Below the pieces are notes generated by a model. The model saw nothing but the letters and a program-made list of their open reading frames with translations. It had not been told where the DNA came from and did no database searches. Shown here piece after piece: positions 1 to 8,523 of a stretch of DNA of 26,068 nucleotides (positions are counted from its first letter, which is position 1; each line of letters opens with the position of its first letter). The stretch lies in NCBI GenBank assembly GCA_020442505.1, contig JAGRJZ010000078.1:1-26068 (forward strand). The letters are read 5' to 3'. The DNA comes from Alphaproteobacteria bacterium. GTDB taxonomy: Bacteria > Pseudomonadota > Alphaproteobacteria > Micavibrionales > Micavibrionaceae. The translations under genes and the position numbers were made by a program.

Positions 1-1
1 G

Positions 2-955
2 ATACGTTTTTTATCTCTGTGCCTTGTCTGTGTGTTTTTTGTCGCCGTGGCGATCCTTCCTCCGCCGGCCTTTGCGCTTTCCCGGAGCGAAGGAATTGCT
101 GCCGTTGTGAATGATGGCGCCGTCTCCGAAACCGATCTCGCCGAGCGGATGAGCCTGATCATTGTTTCCTCCGGCATGCCGGACACAAGCGAAACCCGGG
201 ACCGAATCCAGAGCCAGATTCTGGATGTCTTGATCGAGGAACAGATCAAACTTCAGGAAGCCGCGCGTTTGGATCTGACGGTTGAGGACGAGGAGGTCGA
301 CTCGGCTTTTGCCGCTCTGGCTCAATCGAACAACTTTACTCCGGAACAATTTGTCTCCGTTCTTGAGAAAGAGAAAATCGCGCCGTATACCCTGCGGGAC
401 CAAATCAAGGCCAATCTCGCTTGGTCTAAAGTTGTGCAGGAAAAACTGCAGCCAGCGATTACTATCACGGATAACGAGGTCGACGCGATGCTAGCGCGGC
501 TTGCGGCCGGGATCGGGAAGAACGAATACATGGTCTCTGAAATTTTTTTGCCCGTCGATCATCCCGCCGATGAGCCGGAGGTCAAAAAACTCGCGGAAAA
601 GTTGACGCGGGAATTGTTGGACCAGAAAGTGCCTTTCCCGAAAATCGCAAGACAATTCTCGCAATCCGCAGGGGCCTCAAGCGGCGGGGATATGGGCTGG
701 ATCCAGGAAGGGACTCTATCCACTGAAATTGACGAGGTTCTCGCGAAGATGGAAGAGGGAGATTTAAGCAAGCCCATCCGTAGCGCCGCAGGATATCATA
801 TTGTCTATCTGCGCAAAAAACGGACGATTACGGAGGATTCCATGCCGAGCCGTCCGGGGCTGATGCACAAGATGGGGCTGGCCGAGTTGGAGCGCCGTGC
901 GCGCCGTTATATGCTGGATCTGAAGGCGGCGGCCTTGATTGATAAACGGATTTAA
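2..955 (+). CDS. surA: SurA-like periplasmic peptidyl-prolyl isomerase/chaperone (5'-truncated by window edge)
   Basis: A periplasmic chaperone that escorts unfolded outer-membrane proteins. The frame is open to the left edge. The codons before the first GTG (position 32) encode a hydrophobic run ending in PPPAFA, which reads as a signal peptide. The true start is therefore just outside the window and GTG 32 is not the start. The mature part has the SurA N-terminal helical domain (AAVVNDGAVSETDLAER, then a stretch rich in EEQIKLQEAARL). It is followed by one parvulin domain, recognised by FSQSAGASSGGDMGWI and the closing GYHIVYLRKKR. E. coli SurA has two parvulin domains; one is common in alphaproteobacterial homologues. 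The gene converges on the YeiH-family gene with only 22 bases between the stops. In related bacteria surA usually follows lptD, which would lie to the left. The family call is secure; a generic parvulin-type PPIase is the alternative. Confidence 0.88.
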   Translation: MRFLSLCLVCVFFVAVAILPPPAFALSRSEGIAAVVNDGAVSETDLAERMSLIIVSSGMPDTSETRDRIQSQILDVLIEEQIKLQEAARLDLTVEDEEVDSAFAALAQSNNFTPEQFVSVLEKEKIAPYTLRDQIKANLAWSKVVQEKLQPAITITDNEVDAMLARLAAGIGKNEYMVSEIFLPVDHPADEPEVKKLAEKLTRELLDQKVPFPKIARQFSQSAGASSGGDMGWIQEGTLSTEIDEVLAKMEEGDLSKPIRSAAGYHIVYLRKKRTITEDSMPSRPGLMHKMGLAELERRARRYMLDLKAAALIDKRI

Positions 956-977
956 GTCCGCTTCGACGGCTTTGTGG

Positions 978-2024
978 CTATGCGGGAAAGACCGTCAAGA
1001 CAGCTTTTGTTATAAAAAATCCGCCGACCAGAAGCCAGACGAACAAAAAAAGCGCCAGCCAAAGCGGTTTCAGGCCGACATCTCTGAATTTCGAAAAACG
1101 GGTTTCCATTCCCAGCGCGCACATGGCCATGGTCAACAGGAAACCGTCCAGGTGGTTGATCCCGTCTACGATCCCCGGGGGAATGATGTCCAGAGAATGA
1201 ACCCCCGCCATGGCGATGAACAAAAGCGCGAACCAGGGAACGGCGACGGGCGCCTTGCCGCCGTTCTGCGTGTCGACGATTCGGGCCAAAATGGCTCCCA
1301 GAATCAGCAAAAACGGGGCCAGCATCATCACCCGGATCATCTTGACGATGACGGCCGTGTCGCCGGTTTCCGGACTGATCGCGTTCCCGGCGGCGACGAC
1401 GTGGGCAACCTCGTGAACCGATCCGCCGATATAAAGCCCGACATCGTGCAGATCAAGGGGGATTATTCCTGTTCGGTAAAGCAGCGGGACCAGAAACATC
1501 GCGAGCGTTCCGAACAGGACGACGGTCGCCACGGCCACGGTACTTTTCCAGGCAGCCGCCCGCACGACGCTTTCGGTGGCCAGAACCGCCGCCGCGCCGC
1601 AAATCGCGGCGCCCGCAGCCGTCAGAAGAGATAAGTCCCGGTCCATTTTCAGAACCCGCGTGCCAAAGGCCAGGCCCAGAAAAAAGGTCAAGCTCACCAT
1701 CGCGATACTGACGACGATTCCGCTGATCCCGACATTCAGGATGGTCTGAAAGGTAATTCGGAAACCGTACAGGACAATCGCGATCCGCAGGAGATTGCGG
1801 GCGGTGTAGTGAATCCCGGGATTCCAGCTTTCGGGCACGCGATGACGCGCCGTATTCGCGAAGATCATCCCGAGAACCATTCCTATGATCAGGGAATGCA
1901 GGTGCCAGGCCGTCATTTGAGGGATCATGGCAAGCGCGGTGGCCAGTGCCCCGAACAACGCGACAAATAGAACCCCTCTTGCCGTTCCCGGATCCCGAAA
2001 GACGGCGCCATAAGATACACTCAT
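978..2024 (-). CDS. YeiH/UPF0324-family integral membrane protein (putative sulfate exporter family)
   Basis: A 348-residue, highly hydrophobic protein with about ten membrane spans. It carries the conserved features of the YeiH (UPF0324) family: LHSLIIGMVLGMIFAN near residue 50, the glycine-rich LLTAAGAAICGAAAVLA segment, and GGSVHEVAHVVAAG with its conserved His-Glu-His. Family members are annotated as putative sulfate exporters, but the substrate is poorly established, so transport of sulfate or another small anion is inference. The ATG at 2024 overlaps the TGA of the upstream sensor kinase (ATGA), which implies co-transcription and translational coupling. No separate promoter is needed. 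I see no taurine, sulfite or cysteine metabolism genes nearby to support a sulfur role. Confidence 0.85.
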   Translation of the reverse strand: MSVSYGAVFRDPGTARGVLFVALFGALATALAMIPQMTAWHLHSLIIGMVLGMIFANTARHRVPESWNPGIHYTARNLLRIAIVLYGFRITFQTILNVGISGIVVSIAMVSLTFFLGLAFGTRVLKMDRDLSLLTAAGAAICGAAAVLATESVVRAAAWKSTVAVATVVLFGTLAMFLVPLLYRTGIIPLDLHDVGLYIGGSVHEVAHVVAAGNAISPETGDTAVIVKMIRVMMLAPFLLILGAILARIVDTQNGGKAPVAVPWFALLFIAMAGVHSLDIIPPGIVDGINHLDGFLLTMAMCALGMETRFSKFRDVGLKPLWLALFLFVWLLVGGFFITKAVLTVFPA

Positions 2025-4060
2025 TCCGAACTCGCCGTTTTTTGCCTTTTTTTCTTGATGTAGTCATACGCGTTATAGGGCAATCGGACCGTCACCGTAG
2101 TCCCGACACCCAGGGTGGAGGCGATCTTCATCCGGCCGCCGTGCATTTCGGCAAGTTCCTTTGTGATGGCCAGCCCCAGGCCGGTTCCCTCATGCTCTCG
2201 CGTGTAATGGCTGGAGGCCTGTTCAAACGGCCGGGCGATATCCTTCAGGCGATGGGCCGGGATTCCGGCTCCCGTGTCGGAAACGGTCAGGAGAAGGTCG
2301 TCTTTCCGTTCTTGACAGCTGATCTGGACAACGCCGTCCGGTTGCGTGAATTTCAGGGCGTTTGAAAGCAGATTAAGCAAAATCTGCATAACAGCGCGCC
2401 GGTCGGCCACGATCTCCAGAGTTTCATTGTCGATCAGCGTCTCAAGCCTGATTTGCCCTTCCAGCGCGCGGCCTTCCATCATATGAGCAGCAAGATGAAC
2501 GACTTTGGCCAGATTAAGCTTTTCCAGATCCAGCTCGTATTTCCCGGCTTCGATCTTCGACATATCGAGAATATCGCTAATCAGATCGAGAAGGTGCTCC
2601 CCGCTCTCCCGGATGCCGGCGATGTAGTCCATGTATTTTTCAGTGCCGATGGGGCCCAAAAGCTGGCGCTGCATCATTTCGGAAAAACCGATGATGGCGT
2701 TGAGCGGGGTCCGGAGCTCGTGACTCATATTGGCCAGAAACTGAGACTTTGCGGCATAGGCGCGTTCGGCCGCTTCCTTGGCGGCGCGTAATTCCTGTTC
2801 ATGCCGCATTTGTTCGGTCATGTCCTGCATAATGCCGAACAGGGCGATCACGTCCCCGTCTTCGTCCATACGGCATTTACCCTCGCAGCGGATAAAACAC
2901 TCCGTTCCGTCGGATCGTACGATCCGGAAGTCCGTATCGTAGTTCGTCTGGGCGATAATGGCGCGCTGGAAGGCCTGAAGGAGCCGGCCGGCGTCTTCCT
3001 CCTTGTCGAGAAGCGCGTTGATGTTGTCGAGCGTCGGGATGAAGGTGCCTTTTTCTACCCCGAAAATCGCGTAGATCTGGTCGGACCATTCGAGGGCTTC
3101 TTCCCCGATCTTCCAGTACCAGTGCCCCATTCGCCCGATGGCCTGTGCTTCGGCGAGCTGTTCTTGCTGGCGGCGCAGGGCGGCTTCGTGTGTCTTGGTC
3201 GCGGTGATGTCCCGTCCAACGCTATAGATGAAATCGCCGACCCGTTTTTGACGCCATTCAAAGGAGCGGACGCTCTGATCCCGGGTGACGATACGGGTCT
3301 CGAAGGATATCATATCTCCGGCGGCGGTTTCGGCGTGAACAAGCCCATGCAGAAGCGCCCGGATATGAGGGCGGTCGTCGGGGTAGACTAGATCCATGAA
3401 GTTCATCCGGCGGAGGGCCTCGTCGTTATAGCCGAGAACGTCGTTGAAGGCTCGGTTGACCCGGGAAAAGGTCCCTTCCCGGGCCGCGATCGCCATGACT
3501 TCCCCGGACATGTTCAGGAAATGGCGCAGCTCTCCGTCTGACTGGCCGAGGGCCACCCCCGGCGTCGCCGTGCTTTCCGATTCCTGTCGTGCGCGGGCTT
3601 CGTCTACGACCAGGCGCAAAAAGCGCGTGGCGGCTTCTTTTTCCCGAATGTTTTCTCTGTCTGTCGGGTCCGTGAGCGCGCAGCCAACCATGAAGCGTCC
3701 GCCGTCCTCGGCCGTAACGCGGTCGAACTGGAGCGTTACAGGGGTTTTCCGCCCTGGCAGAAGGACCTTGTGAGCCCCCTCGCGCAGCGTGTCGACGAAC
3801 GCTCCTGCCGCGGGACCGAAGAGATTATGGCCTTTGAAGGCGGAATCAGGGTCCGCGAACGCGACAAGGTGTGAGAATCGTTTTCCCTCGGCTTGATCGC
3901 GTGTTTGATCGAGAAGCTGCGCAAACATAACGGTGGCGTGCACCAGCACTCCGTCCCGGTTGATTACGAAACGGGCCTCTTCTTTTTGTGGAAGAGCCTT
4001 TTTGCGGCGGGAGATTGCATCACGCGCGCGCGCTTCTTTTTTCGTGGCTTTGGCTGTCAT
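2021..4060 (-). CDS. Cytoplasmic three-PAS sensor histidine kinase
   Basis: A sensor kinase of about 679 residues. A charged N-terminus is followed by three PAS-like domains: roughly residues 28-130, 176-290 (FNDVLGYNDEALRRMNFMDL, YPDDR) and 310-415 (MGHWYWKIGEEALEWSDQIY). Then come a HisKA domain with the H box FLANMSHELRTPLNAIIGF (His447, codon 2720-2722) and a HATPase domain with N box LLNLLSNALKF and G boxes DTGAGIP and GTGLGLA. I see no membrane span, so the signal is probably sensed in the cytoplasm. The frame extends to a TTG at 4144, but that codon lies in a likely -35 element, so I chose the ATG at 4060; neither has a strong ribosome site. No response regulator is adjacent. The stop overlaps the start of the YeiH-family gene, pointing to a shared job. 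Confidence 0.88.
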   Translation of the reverse strand: MTAKATKKEARARDAISRRKKALPQKEEARFVINRDGVLVHATVMFAQLLDQTRDQAEGKRFSHLVAFADPDSAFKGHNLFGPAAGAFVDTLREGAHKVLLPGRKTPVTLQFDRVTAEDGGRFMVGCALTDPTDRENIREKEAATRFLRLVVDEARARQESESTATPGVALGQSDGELRHFLNMSGEVMAIAAREGTFSRVNRAFNDVLGYNDEALRRMNFMDLVYPDDRPHIRALLHGLVHAETAAGDMISFETRIVTRDQSVRSFEWRQKRVGDFIYSVGRDITATKTHEAALRRQQEQLAEAQAIGRMGHWYWKIGEEALEWSDQIYAIFGVEKGTFIPTLDNINALLDKEEDAGRLLQAFQRAIIAQTNYDTDFRIVRSDGTECFIRCEGKCRMDEDGDVIALFGIMQDMTEQMRHEQELRAAKEAAERAYAAKSQFLANMSHELRTPLNAIIGFSEMMQRQLLGPIGTEKYMDYIAGIRESGEHLLDLISDILDMSKIEAGKYELDLEKLNLAKVVHLAAHMMEGRALEGQIRLETLIDNETLEIVADRRAVMQILLNLLSNALKFTQPDGVVQISCQERKDDLLLTVSDTGAGIPAHRLKDIARPFEQASSHYTREHEGTGLGLAITKELAEMHGGRMKIASTLGVGTTVTVRLPYNAYDYIKKKRQKTASSE

Positions 4061-4114
4061 CTTAGCAATCGGAGTCTTGGTGGAAGAAAGCAATATCAAC
4101 CAGTTGCTGCGTAT

Positions 4115-4144
4115 AACATAATATACACAGGGGTTCGACGGCAA
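4115..4144 (-). promoter_or_regulatory. Candidate sigma-70 promoter for the kinase-transporter operon
   Basis: Read on the minus strand, TTGCCG (4144-4139) and TATGTT (4120-4115) are separated by 18 bases. This would start transcription near 4108, about 47 bases before the kinase ATG at 4060. The two boxes match the consensus only partly. The surrounding divergent region (4061-4213) is AT-rich compared with its neighbours and must also carry the start signals of the transglycosylase gene, for which I see no clear promoter. Confidence 0.33.
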
Positions 4145-4213
4145 GCTTTTTAGGGTAAAGAAGAGCAGATTTTATGGACTTTTAAAAGAAAATGCCGTAT
4201 TCCACCTTCTGTT

Positions 4214-6145
4214 ATGCCCTCCTATCGCAAAACCGGGACCAGAAAAACGGCTTGCGGCCTTTTTGTTCTGGCGTTTTTGGCGATCGCCGTGAAGCCTGTT
4301 TTGGCTGTTGCGCGCGTTCCCGTTCCGCCGCACAAGCCGGTCGTCCTGGTGAAGGATCCCGTTAAAACGGGCGCTGTCCCTCTGCCCGGAAGGCGTCCTT
4401 TGTCCACAAAGGGACTGCCGCTTTCAGCGGATAACGCGCTGCTTTACAGGAAAATATTTGCGTTTCAAGCCGTTGGGAACTGGAAAGACGCCGATGCGCT
4501 TTTTCCCCTGCTGACCGATATGCGTTTGCGCGGGCACATGTTGTTTCAGCGCTACATGCATCCAACGGGCTATCAGGCAAGCTTCGAAGAGCTCGCCGGG
4601 TGGCTGGATCTTTATGCCGATCATCCCGGTGCGGACCGGGTCTATAAGCTGGCTCTGGCTCGCATGCCGGCTGATTTTTATGGGACGCTTGCAAAACCGC
4701 GTCAGGGAAGCGGTGTGTCCGGGTATCTCGGTGTGATTCATGATCGCGAGAGGGCTTACCGTTCTTCCCGGACGAGAACCCGGACACAGAACGATGCTGT
4801 CGAGGCGCTGGCGGCCGCGATTCGAGCCGATCTATCACGCGGGGCGCCGACCAGGGCTTATGGCCGGTTGCAGGACGACGATCGGGCGGCTCTGCTGGAC
4901 GATGTCGAATATGACCGTTTGCAGGCCCAGATCGCCGGCAGCTACATGCTGACAGGCTATCCGGACAAGGCGCTTTTGTTGGCGATGAAAAGCGCTGATC
5001 GTGCGGGGGAGAAAGCCCCTGATGCCGGTTGGTTCGGGGGGCTCAGCGCGTGGCGATTGGGAGATTATAAAACGGCCGCAAGGCTTTTCGAACAAACGGC
5101 TGAGTCGGATTACGTTTCCTCATGGACGGCCGCTGCCGGGGCTTATTGGGCCGCGCGGGCGCATATGCGGGCGGGGGATGTACGGGAATCGTCCCGTTGC
5201 CTGCAAAAGGCGGCAACGAATCCCCGGACTTTCTATGGTTTGATCGCAACACGCGCGCTGGGGTGGGATTTTGATTTTAATTGGACATTGCCTGCGACCG
5301 ATTCCGGTTCGGATAAAGGTGAAAAGATGCTCCCCGGAATCGCGCGAGCCATGGCGTTGGTGGCGGCAGGCCAGTATCACTGGGCCGAAGACGAGCTGCG
5401 CAATCTGGATTATGGGCGCGATGGGGCCCTCCATCCTTTTCTTTTGGCCTATACGCAAAAGGTCGGGTTGCCGGCTTTTTCCATGCGGTTGGGGGAAGCC
5501 GTCTCCCCCCCCGAAGGCGGGCTGTACGACGCGGCGCTTTATCCCGTTGCCCCGTGGGAGCCTCTTGGTGGCTACACCGTTGACCGGGCCTTGATTTACG
5601 CTCTGATTCGGCAGGAATCACGATTTGATCCGGAGGCTGAGAACAAGAACAGTGGCGCGACGGGGCTGATGCAGCTGATGCCCCAGACAGCGGGCTATGT
5701 CGCGGGCGACCGGGATTTTCGAAGCAAGACGGGCCGTTATGCTTTGAAAGACCCACAAACCAATCTGGCCATCGGTCAGCGTTACGTGGCGGACCTGCTA
5801 GGGCAGGACGCCATCGGCGGGGATCTTTTTTCCCTGTTGATTGCATATAACGCGGGACCGGGAAACCTCCGAAAATGGAAACGGACGTTGGCGGACATTC
5901 AGGATGATCCGCTTTTATTCATTGAAACCGTCCCCATGGCTGAAACCCGTGCCTTTGTCGAGCGTGTCATGGCCAATGCTTGGATTTACCGTCTGCGGTT
6001 GGGACAGGATACGCCTTCCCTGGATACCGTGGCGGAGGGTGGCTGGGCCCGCTATGTCGCCCTGGATGGTCGCCGTTTTGCGGAATCGACCGAAAAGCCT
6101 TCCCGTCCTCGGAGAACCCGGAAAGATCGTTACAGCTACAATTGA
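4214..6145 (+). CDS. slt: Soluble lytic murein transglycosylase (Slt70 type)
   Basis: A 643-residue periplasmic enzyme that cleaves the MurNAc-GlcNAc bond of peptidoglycan to give 1,6-anhydro products. Residues 1-31 form a signal peptide (basic start, hydrophobic core, KPVLA cleavage region), followed by a proline-rich segment. The middle 400 or so residues are alpha-helical and repetitive, resembling the superhelical U and L domains of Slt70. The catalytic SLT domain is C-terminal: ALIRQESRFDP with catalytic Glu468 (codon 5615-5617), SGATGLMQLMPQTA, and AYNAGPGNLRKWKR. The length matches Slt70 (about 620-650). The ATG at 4214 has no obvious ribosome site. It diverges from the kinase operon and precedes the phosphohexomutase gene by about 80 bases. 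Confidence 0.92.
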   Translation: MPSYRKTGTRKTACGLFVLAFLAIAVKPVLAVARVPVPPHKPVVLVKDPVKTGAVPLPGRRPLSTKGLPLSADNALLYRKIFAFQAVGNWKDADALFPLLTDMRLRGHMLFQRYMHPTGYQASFEELAGWLDLYADHPGADRVYKLALARMPADFYGTLAKPRQGSGVSGYLGVIHDRERAYRSSRTRTRTQNDAVEALAAAIRADLSRGAPTRAYGRLQDDDRAALLDDVEYDRLQAQIAGSYMLTGYPDKALLLAMKSADRAGEKAPDAGWFGGLSAWRLGDYKTAARLFEQTAESDYVSSWTAAAGAYWAARAHMRAGDVRESSRCLQKAATNPRTFYGLIATRALGWDFDFNWTLPATDSGSDKGEKMLPGIARAMALVAAGQYHWAEDELRNLDYGRDGALHPFLLAYTQKVGLPAFSMRLGEAVSPPEGGLYDAALYPVAPWEPLGGYTVDRALIYALIRQESRFDPEAENKNSGATGLMQLMPQTAGYVAGDRDFRSKTGRYALKDPQTNLAIGQRYVADLLGQDAIGGDLFSLLIAYNAGPGNLRKWKRTLADIQDDPLLFIETVPMAETRAFVERVMANAWIYRLRLGQDTPSLDTVAEGGWARYVALDGRRFAESTEKPSRPRRTRKDRYSYN

Positions 6146-6227
6146 TCCGGTCTTCGGAAAAACGGTGGGCTCGCTGCGCGTTTGAAAGCTTTGCTTGGGT
6201 GGTTCTTCGTGGTACAAAGGCTGCACC

Positions 6228-7655
6228 ATGACAGATTTTTCCTCTCATCCTGCCTTTGAGCCTGCGCCCTATAAACTGGATCCCGAGATTTTGCGGGAAT
6301 ACGACATACGCGGAACGGTCGATAAAAATTTCCGGCCGGACGATGCGTTTGCGGTCGGTTGCGCTTTTGGGACGATGATTCGCCGCCGGGGCGGGACTCG
6401 GGCATGTGTCGGCTATGACGGCCGGGCCAGTTCGCCGGCGCTTGCGGAGGCCATGATCGCCGGGCTGGTCGCGACCGGGTTGATGGTTGAAAATATCGGG
6501 TTGGGGCCCTCTCCCATGCTGGATTTTGCCCTGAAGGACCGGATGGCTGACGGCGGCGTGATGATCACCGGTTCCCACAACCCGCCCTCTTATAACGGGT
6601 TCAAGTTAACGTACCAAAGCGGGCCGCTTTACGGCGATGCGATCCAGGACGTCGGAAGAATCGCGGCGGCCGGTGATTTTGCAAGCGGCGCCGGAGGCGT
6701 CCAGACGATCGACGTACGCGGTGCCTATGTTGATCGTTTGCTCCGGGATTTTGACGGGCGACCGGATCTGAAAATCGCCTGGGATTGTGGAAACGGGGCC
6801 ACGGGCGAGATCGTACGGCGCCTGACGGCGCGTTTGCCGGGGACGCATATCTTGCTCTTTGACGAGATCGACGGGACGTTTCCCAACCACCATCCGGATC
6901 CGAATGTCGATGCGAATCTGGCGGATTTAATCCGGACGGTACGGGAGGAAGGCTGCGATCTCGGTGTGGCCTTCGACGGGGACGGCGACCGGATCGGGGC
7001 GGTCGATGAGCAGGGCACGATTATCCGTTGTGATACACTTATTGCCGTTTATGCTGCCGAGATTTTAGATGAATATCCCGGCGCGACGATCATTGGCGAC
7101 GTCAAATGCAGCCAGGTCATGTACGACGAAATCGCGCGTCTCGGCGGCCGTCCCCTGATGGGAAAAACCGGCCGCTCTCTGATCAAGGCGCAGATGATTG
7201 CTGAGAAGGCCCCGCTGGCGGGGGAGTTTAGCGGCCATATTTTCTTTGCCGATAAGTGGCACGGCGCGGATGACGGGATTTATTGCGCTATTCGTTTGCT
7301 GAATGTTGTAAGCGACCATGACGGCCCGGCGTCTTCTCTGACGGCGCATTTGCCGCGGACTTGCCACACACCGGAGGTGCGGTTTGAGGTGGATGAATCT
7401 GAAAAATTCGGGTTGATCGACAAGGTCGTGGCTGCCATGAAAGCCCGTGAGTCGGGGGATCTGTCCGTCGGTGACGTGGACGGTGCCCGGGTTGCTACGC
7501 CGGACGGCTGGTGGCTCTTGCGTGCGTCGAACACCCAAAACGCCCTGACGACCCGGGTCGAAGCAACGACTTCGGAAGGATTAGGCCGGTTGAAGGCTAT
7601 GCTAATGGCCGAGGTAAAAAAATTAGGCTACGATGTAACCTTCCCGGATCACTGA
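6228..7655 (+). CDS. Phosphomannomutase/phosphoglucomutase (AlgC/ManB-type alpha-D-phosphohexomutase)
   Basis: A 475-residue cytoplasmic enzyme interconverting hexose-6-phosphate and hexose-1-phosphate, which feeds GDP-mannose or UDP-glucose for LPS and exopolysaccharide. All four family motifs are visible: the phosphoserine loop MITGSHNPPSYNG (Ser116, codon 6573-6575), the Mg2+ loop AFDGDGDRIGAVDE, the sugar-specificity loop GEFSGHIFFADKW, and the phosphate-binding loop RASNTQNALTTRVEA. The GEMSGH/GEFSGH form of the third motif is typical of the PMM/PGM subgroup rather than the glucosamine or GlcNAc mutases. I took ATG 6228, which has AAGG seven bases upstream, over an in-frame TTG at 6195. 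Whether mannose or glucose is the main substrate cannot be told from sequence. The surface-polysaccharide genes in the right half of the window are plausible consumers. Confidence 0.93.
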   Translation: MTDFSSHPAFEPAPYKLDPEILREYDIRGTVDKNFRPDDAFAVGCAFGTMIRRRGGTRACVGYDGRASSPALAEAMIAGLVATGLMVENIGLGPSPMLDFALKDRMADGGVMITGSHNPPSYNGFKLTYQSGPLYGDAIQDVGRIAAAGDFASGAGGVQTIDVRGAYVDRLLRDFDGRPDLKIAWDCGNGATGEIVRRLTARLPGTHILLFDEIDGTFPNHHPDPNVDANLADLIRTVREEGCDLGVAFDGDGDRIGAVDEQGTIIRCDTLIAVYAAEILDEYPGATIIGDVKCSQVMYDEIARLGGRPLMGKTGRSLIKAQMIAEKAPLAGEFSGHIFFADKWHGADDGIYCAIRLLNVVSDHDGPASSLTAHLPRTCHTPEVRFEVDESEKFGLIDKVVAAMKARESGDLSVGDVDGARVATPDGWWLLRASNTQNALTTRVEATTSEGLGRLKAMLMAEVKKLGYDVTFPDH

Positions 7656-7674
7656 GTGGCCGGCGGGTTTGTAA

Positions 7675-8328
7675 ATGAAGGGAATAGGCGCAGTGAATAC
7701 AACGATCCTGGAGCTTTTGGCTTCACGTATTTGCCATGATCTGATCAGCCCCGTGGGCGCGATTCACAACGGTATTGAGTTCATGGAAGAAATGGGAGAG
7801 GCCGGTAATTGCAAGGAGGCTCTTTCGCTCATCATGCATAGCGCGGGCCAGGCATCGGCGCGACTGCAGATGTTTCGTCTGGTTTACGGCCTGGGCGGGC
7901 GTGATTCTCATATCAAGCCCGAGGATGCCCACAAGGCGTTTGGAAACATGATCGCTGCCGATGGTCGGGTGACACAGGAGTGGGATCCGCATGCGGAGCT
8001 GGGCTTCGGAGAGGCCCTTCCCGAGGGGTACGCGAAGATTTTGGCTGGCACGTTGATGCTGGCGGCGGAATGTCTTCCCAAGGGAGGGGTTGTGATGGTG
8101 AGCGGCGATTCGCAATCGGCTGCGACTCGTGTCATCGCCCGGGGAACGAACGCTGCGCCACGCGAATATGCGGAAGAAGCGTTGATTCATTTGCTTCCTG
8201 TGTCGGATGTTGACCCCCGGTTGGTGCATCCGTATGTCATGGGGCTTTTATGCAAGGAGTATGGTTTTTCCTTGGTTATTGAACAGAATGCCTCCGATCA
8301 AGTCGATCTTCTTTTGTCCCGTAGCTGA
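7675..8328 (+). CDS. chpT: ChpT-family histidine phosphotransferase
   Basis: A roughly 217-residue homologue of ChpT, the alphaproteobacterial phosphotransferase that passes phosphate from the hybrid kinase CckA to CtrA and CpdR. The diagnostic first helix is ASRICHDLISPVGAIHNGIE, with phospho-accepting His21 followed by Asp and a Ser-Pro. The second helix and a degenerate Bergerat-like C-terminal domain (residues about 90-215) follow without ATP-binding G boxes, as expected for a non-catalytic phosphotransferase dimer. The ATG at 7675 is used here. A GTG at 7693 has a better ribosome site (AAGGGA, nine bases upstream) and would give a protein six residues shorter. It lies 19 bases after the mutase gene and ends just before a terminator that separates it from cheA. 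Its position beside the chemotaxis genes suggests a role in controlling motility; that is inference. Confidence 0.87.
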   Translation: MKGIGAVNTTILELLASRICHDLISPVGAIHNGIEFMEEMGEAGNCKEALSLIMHSAGQASARLQMFRLVYGLGGRDSHIKPEDAHKAFGNMIAADGRVTQEWDPHAELGFGEALPEGYAKILAGTLMLAAECLPKGGVVMVSGDSQSAATRVIARGTNAAPREYAEEALIHLLPVSDVDPRLVHPYVMGLLCKEYGFSLVIEQNASDQVDLLLSRS

Positions 8329-8337
8329 ACTTTCGCC

Positions 8338-8366
8338 AAAAAACGCTCTGAAAACGGAGTTTTTTT
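8338..8366 (+). terminator. Intrinsic terminator after chpT
   Basis: A stem CTCTG / CGGAG (8346-8350 and 8355-8359) closes an AAAA loop. It is flanked by an A-run on the left and seven T on the right, so the stem can be extended by A-T pairs. This is the usual shape of a rho-independent terminator. It lies ten bases past the chpT stop and separates that transcript from cheA. Confidence 0.7.
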
Positions 8367-8372
8367 GTGTAC

Positions 8373-8403
8373 AATGACCAGCGGTGGCCCGTAACGGGTC
8401 ATT
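8373..8403 (+). repeat. Two overlapping inverted repeats upstream of cheA
   Basis: AATGACC (8373-8379) pairs with GGTCATT (8397-8403). Inside it, CCCG (8388-8391) pairs with CGGG (8395-8398). The two pairings share bases 8397-8398, so they cannot both form fully. The element stands between the chpT terminator and the cheA start, a 195-base gap in which I see no confident promoter. It could be an operator or part of a leader structure. Confidence 0.4.
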
Positions 8404-8523
8404 AACAGTCTTTTGCTATTTTTCGGATATACGCCACCGGATTGGTTTTTATCAACCACAGAAGGGCGACTGCGGTTGGCGTGTTCCACCTTCGTTTATA
8501 GCCATTTGTGTGGGGAGAGCATT

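Noticed and set aside
939..1634. A 231-codon plus-strand open frame opposite the YeiH-family gene
   Set aside because: Its protein is rich in Arg, Gln, Asp and His with no family motif, and it lies wholly antisense to a clearly conserved membrane protein. It is a by-product of that gene's codon use.
4061..4144. N-terminal extension of the sensor kinase to the TTG at 4144
   Set aside because: The extra 28 residues contain no conserved feature, lack a ribosome site, and the TTG falls in a plausible -35 box. ATG 4060 is the simpler start.
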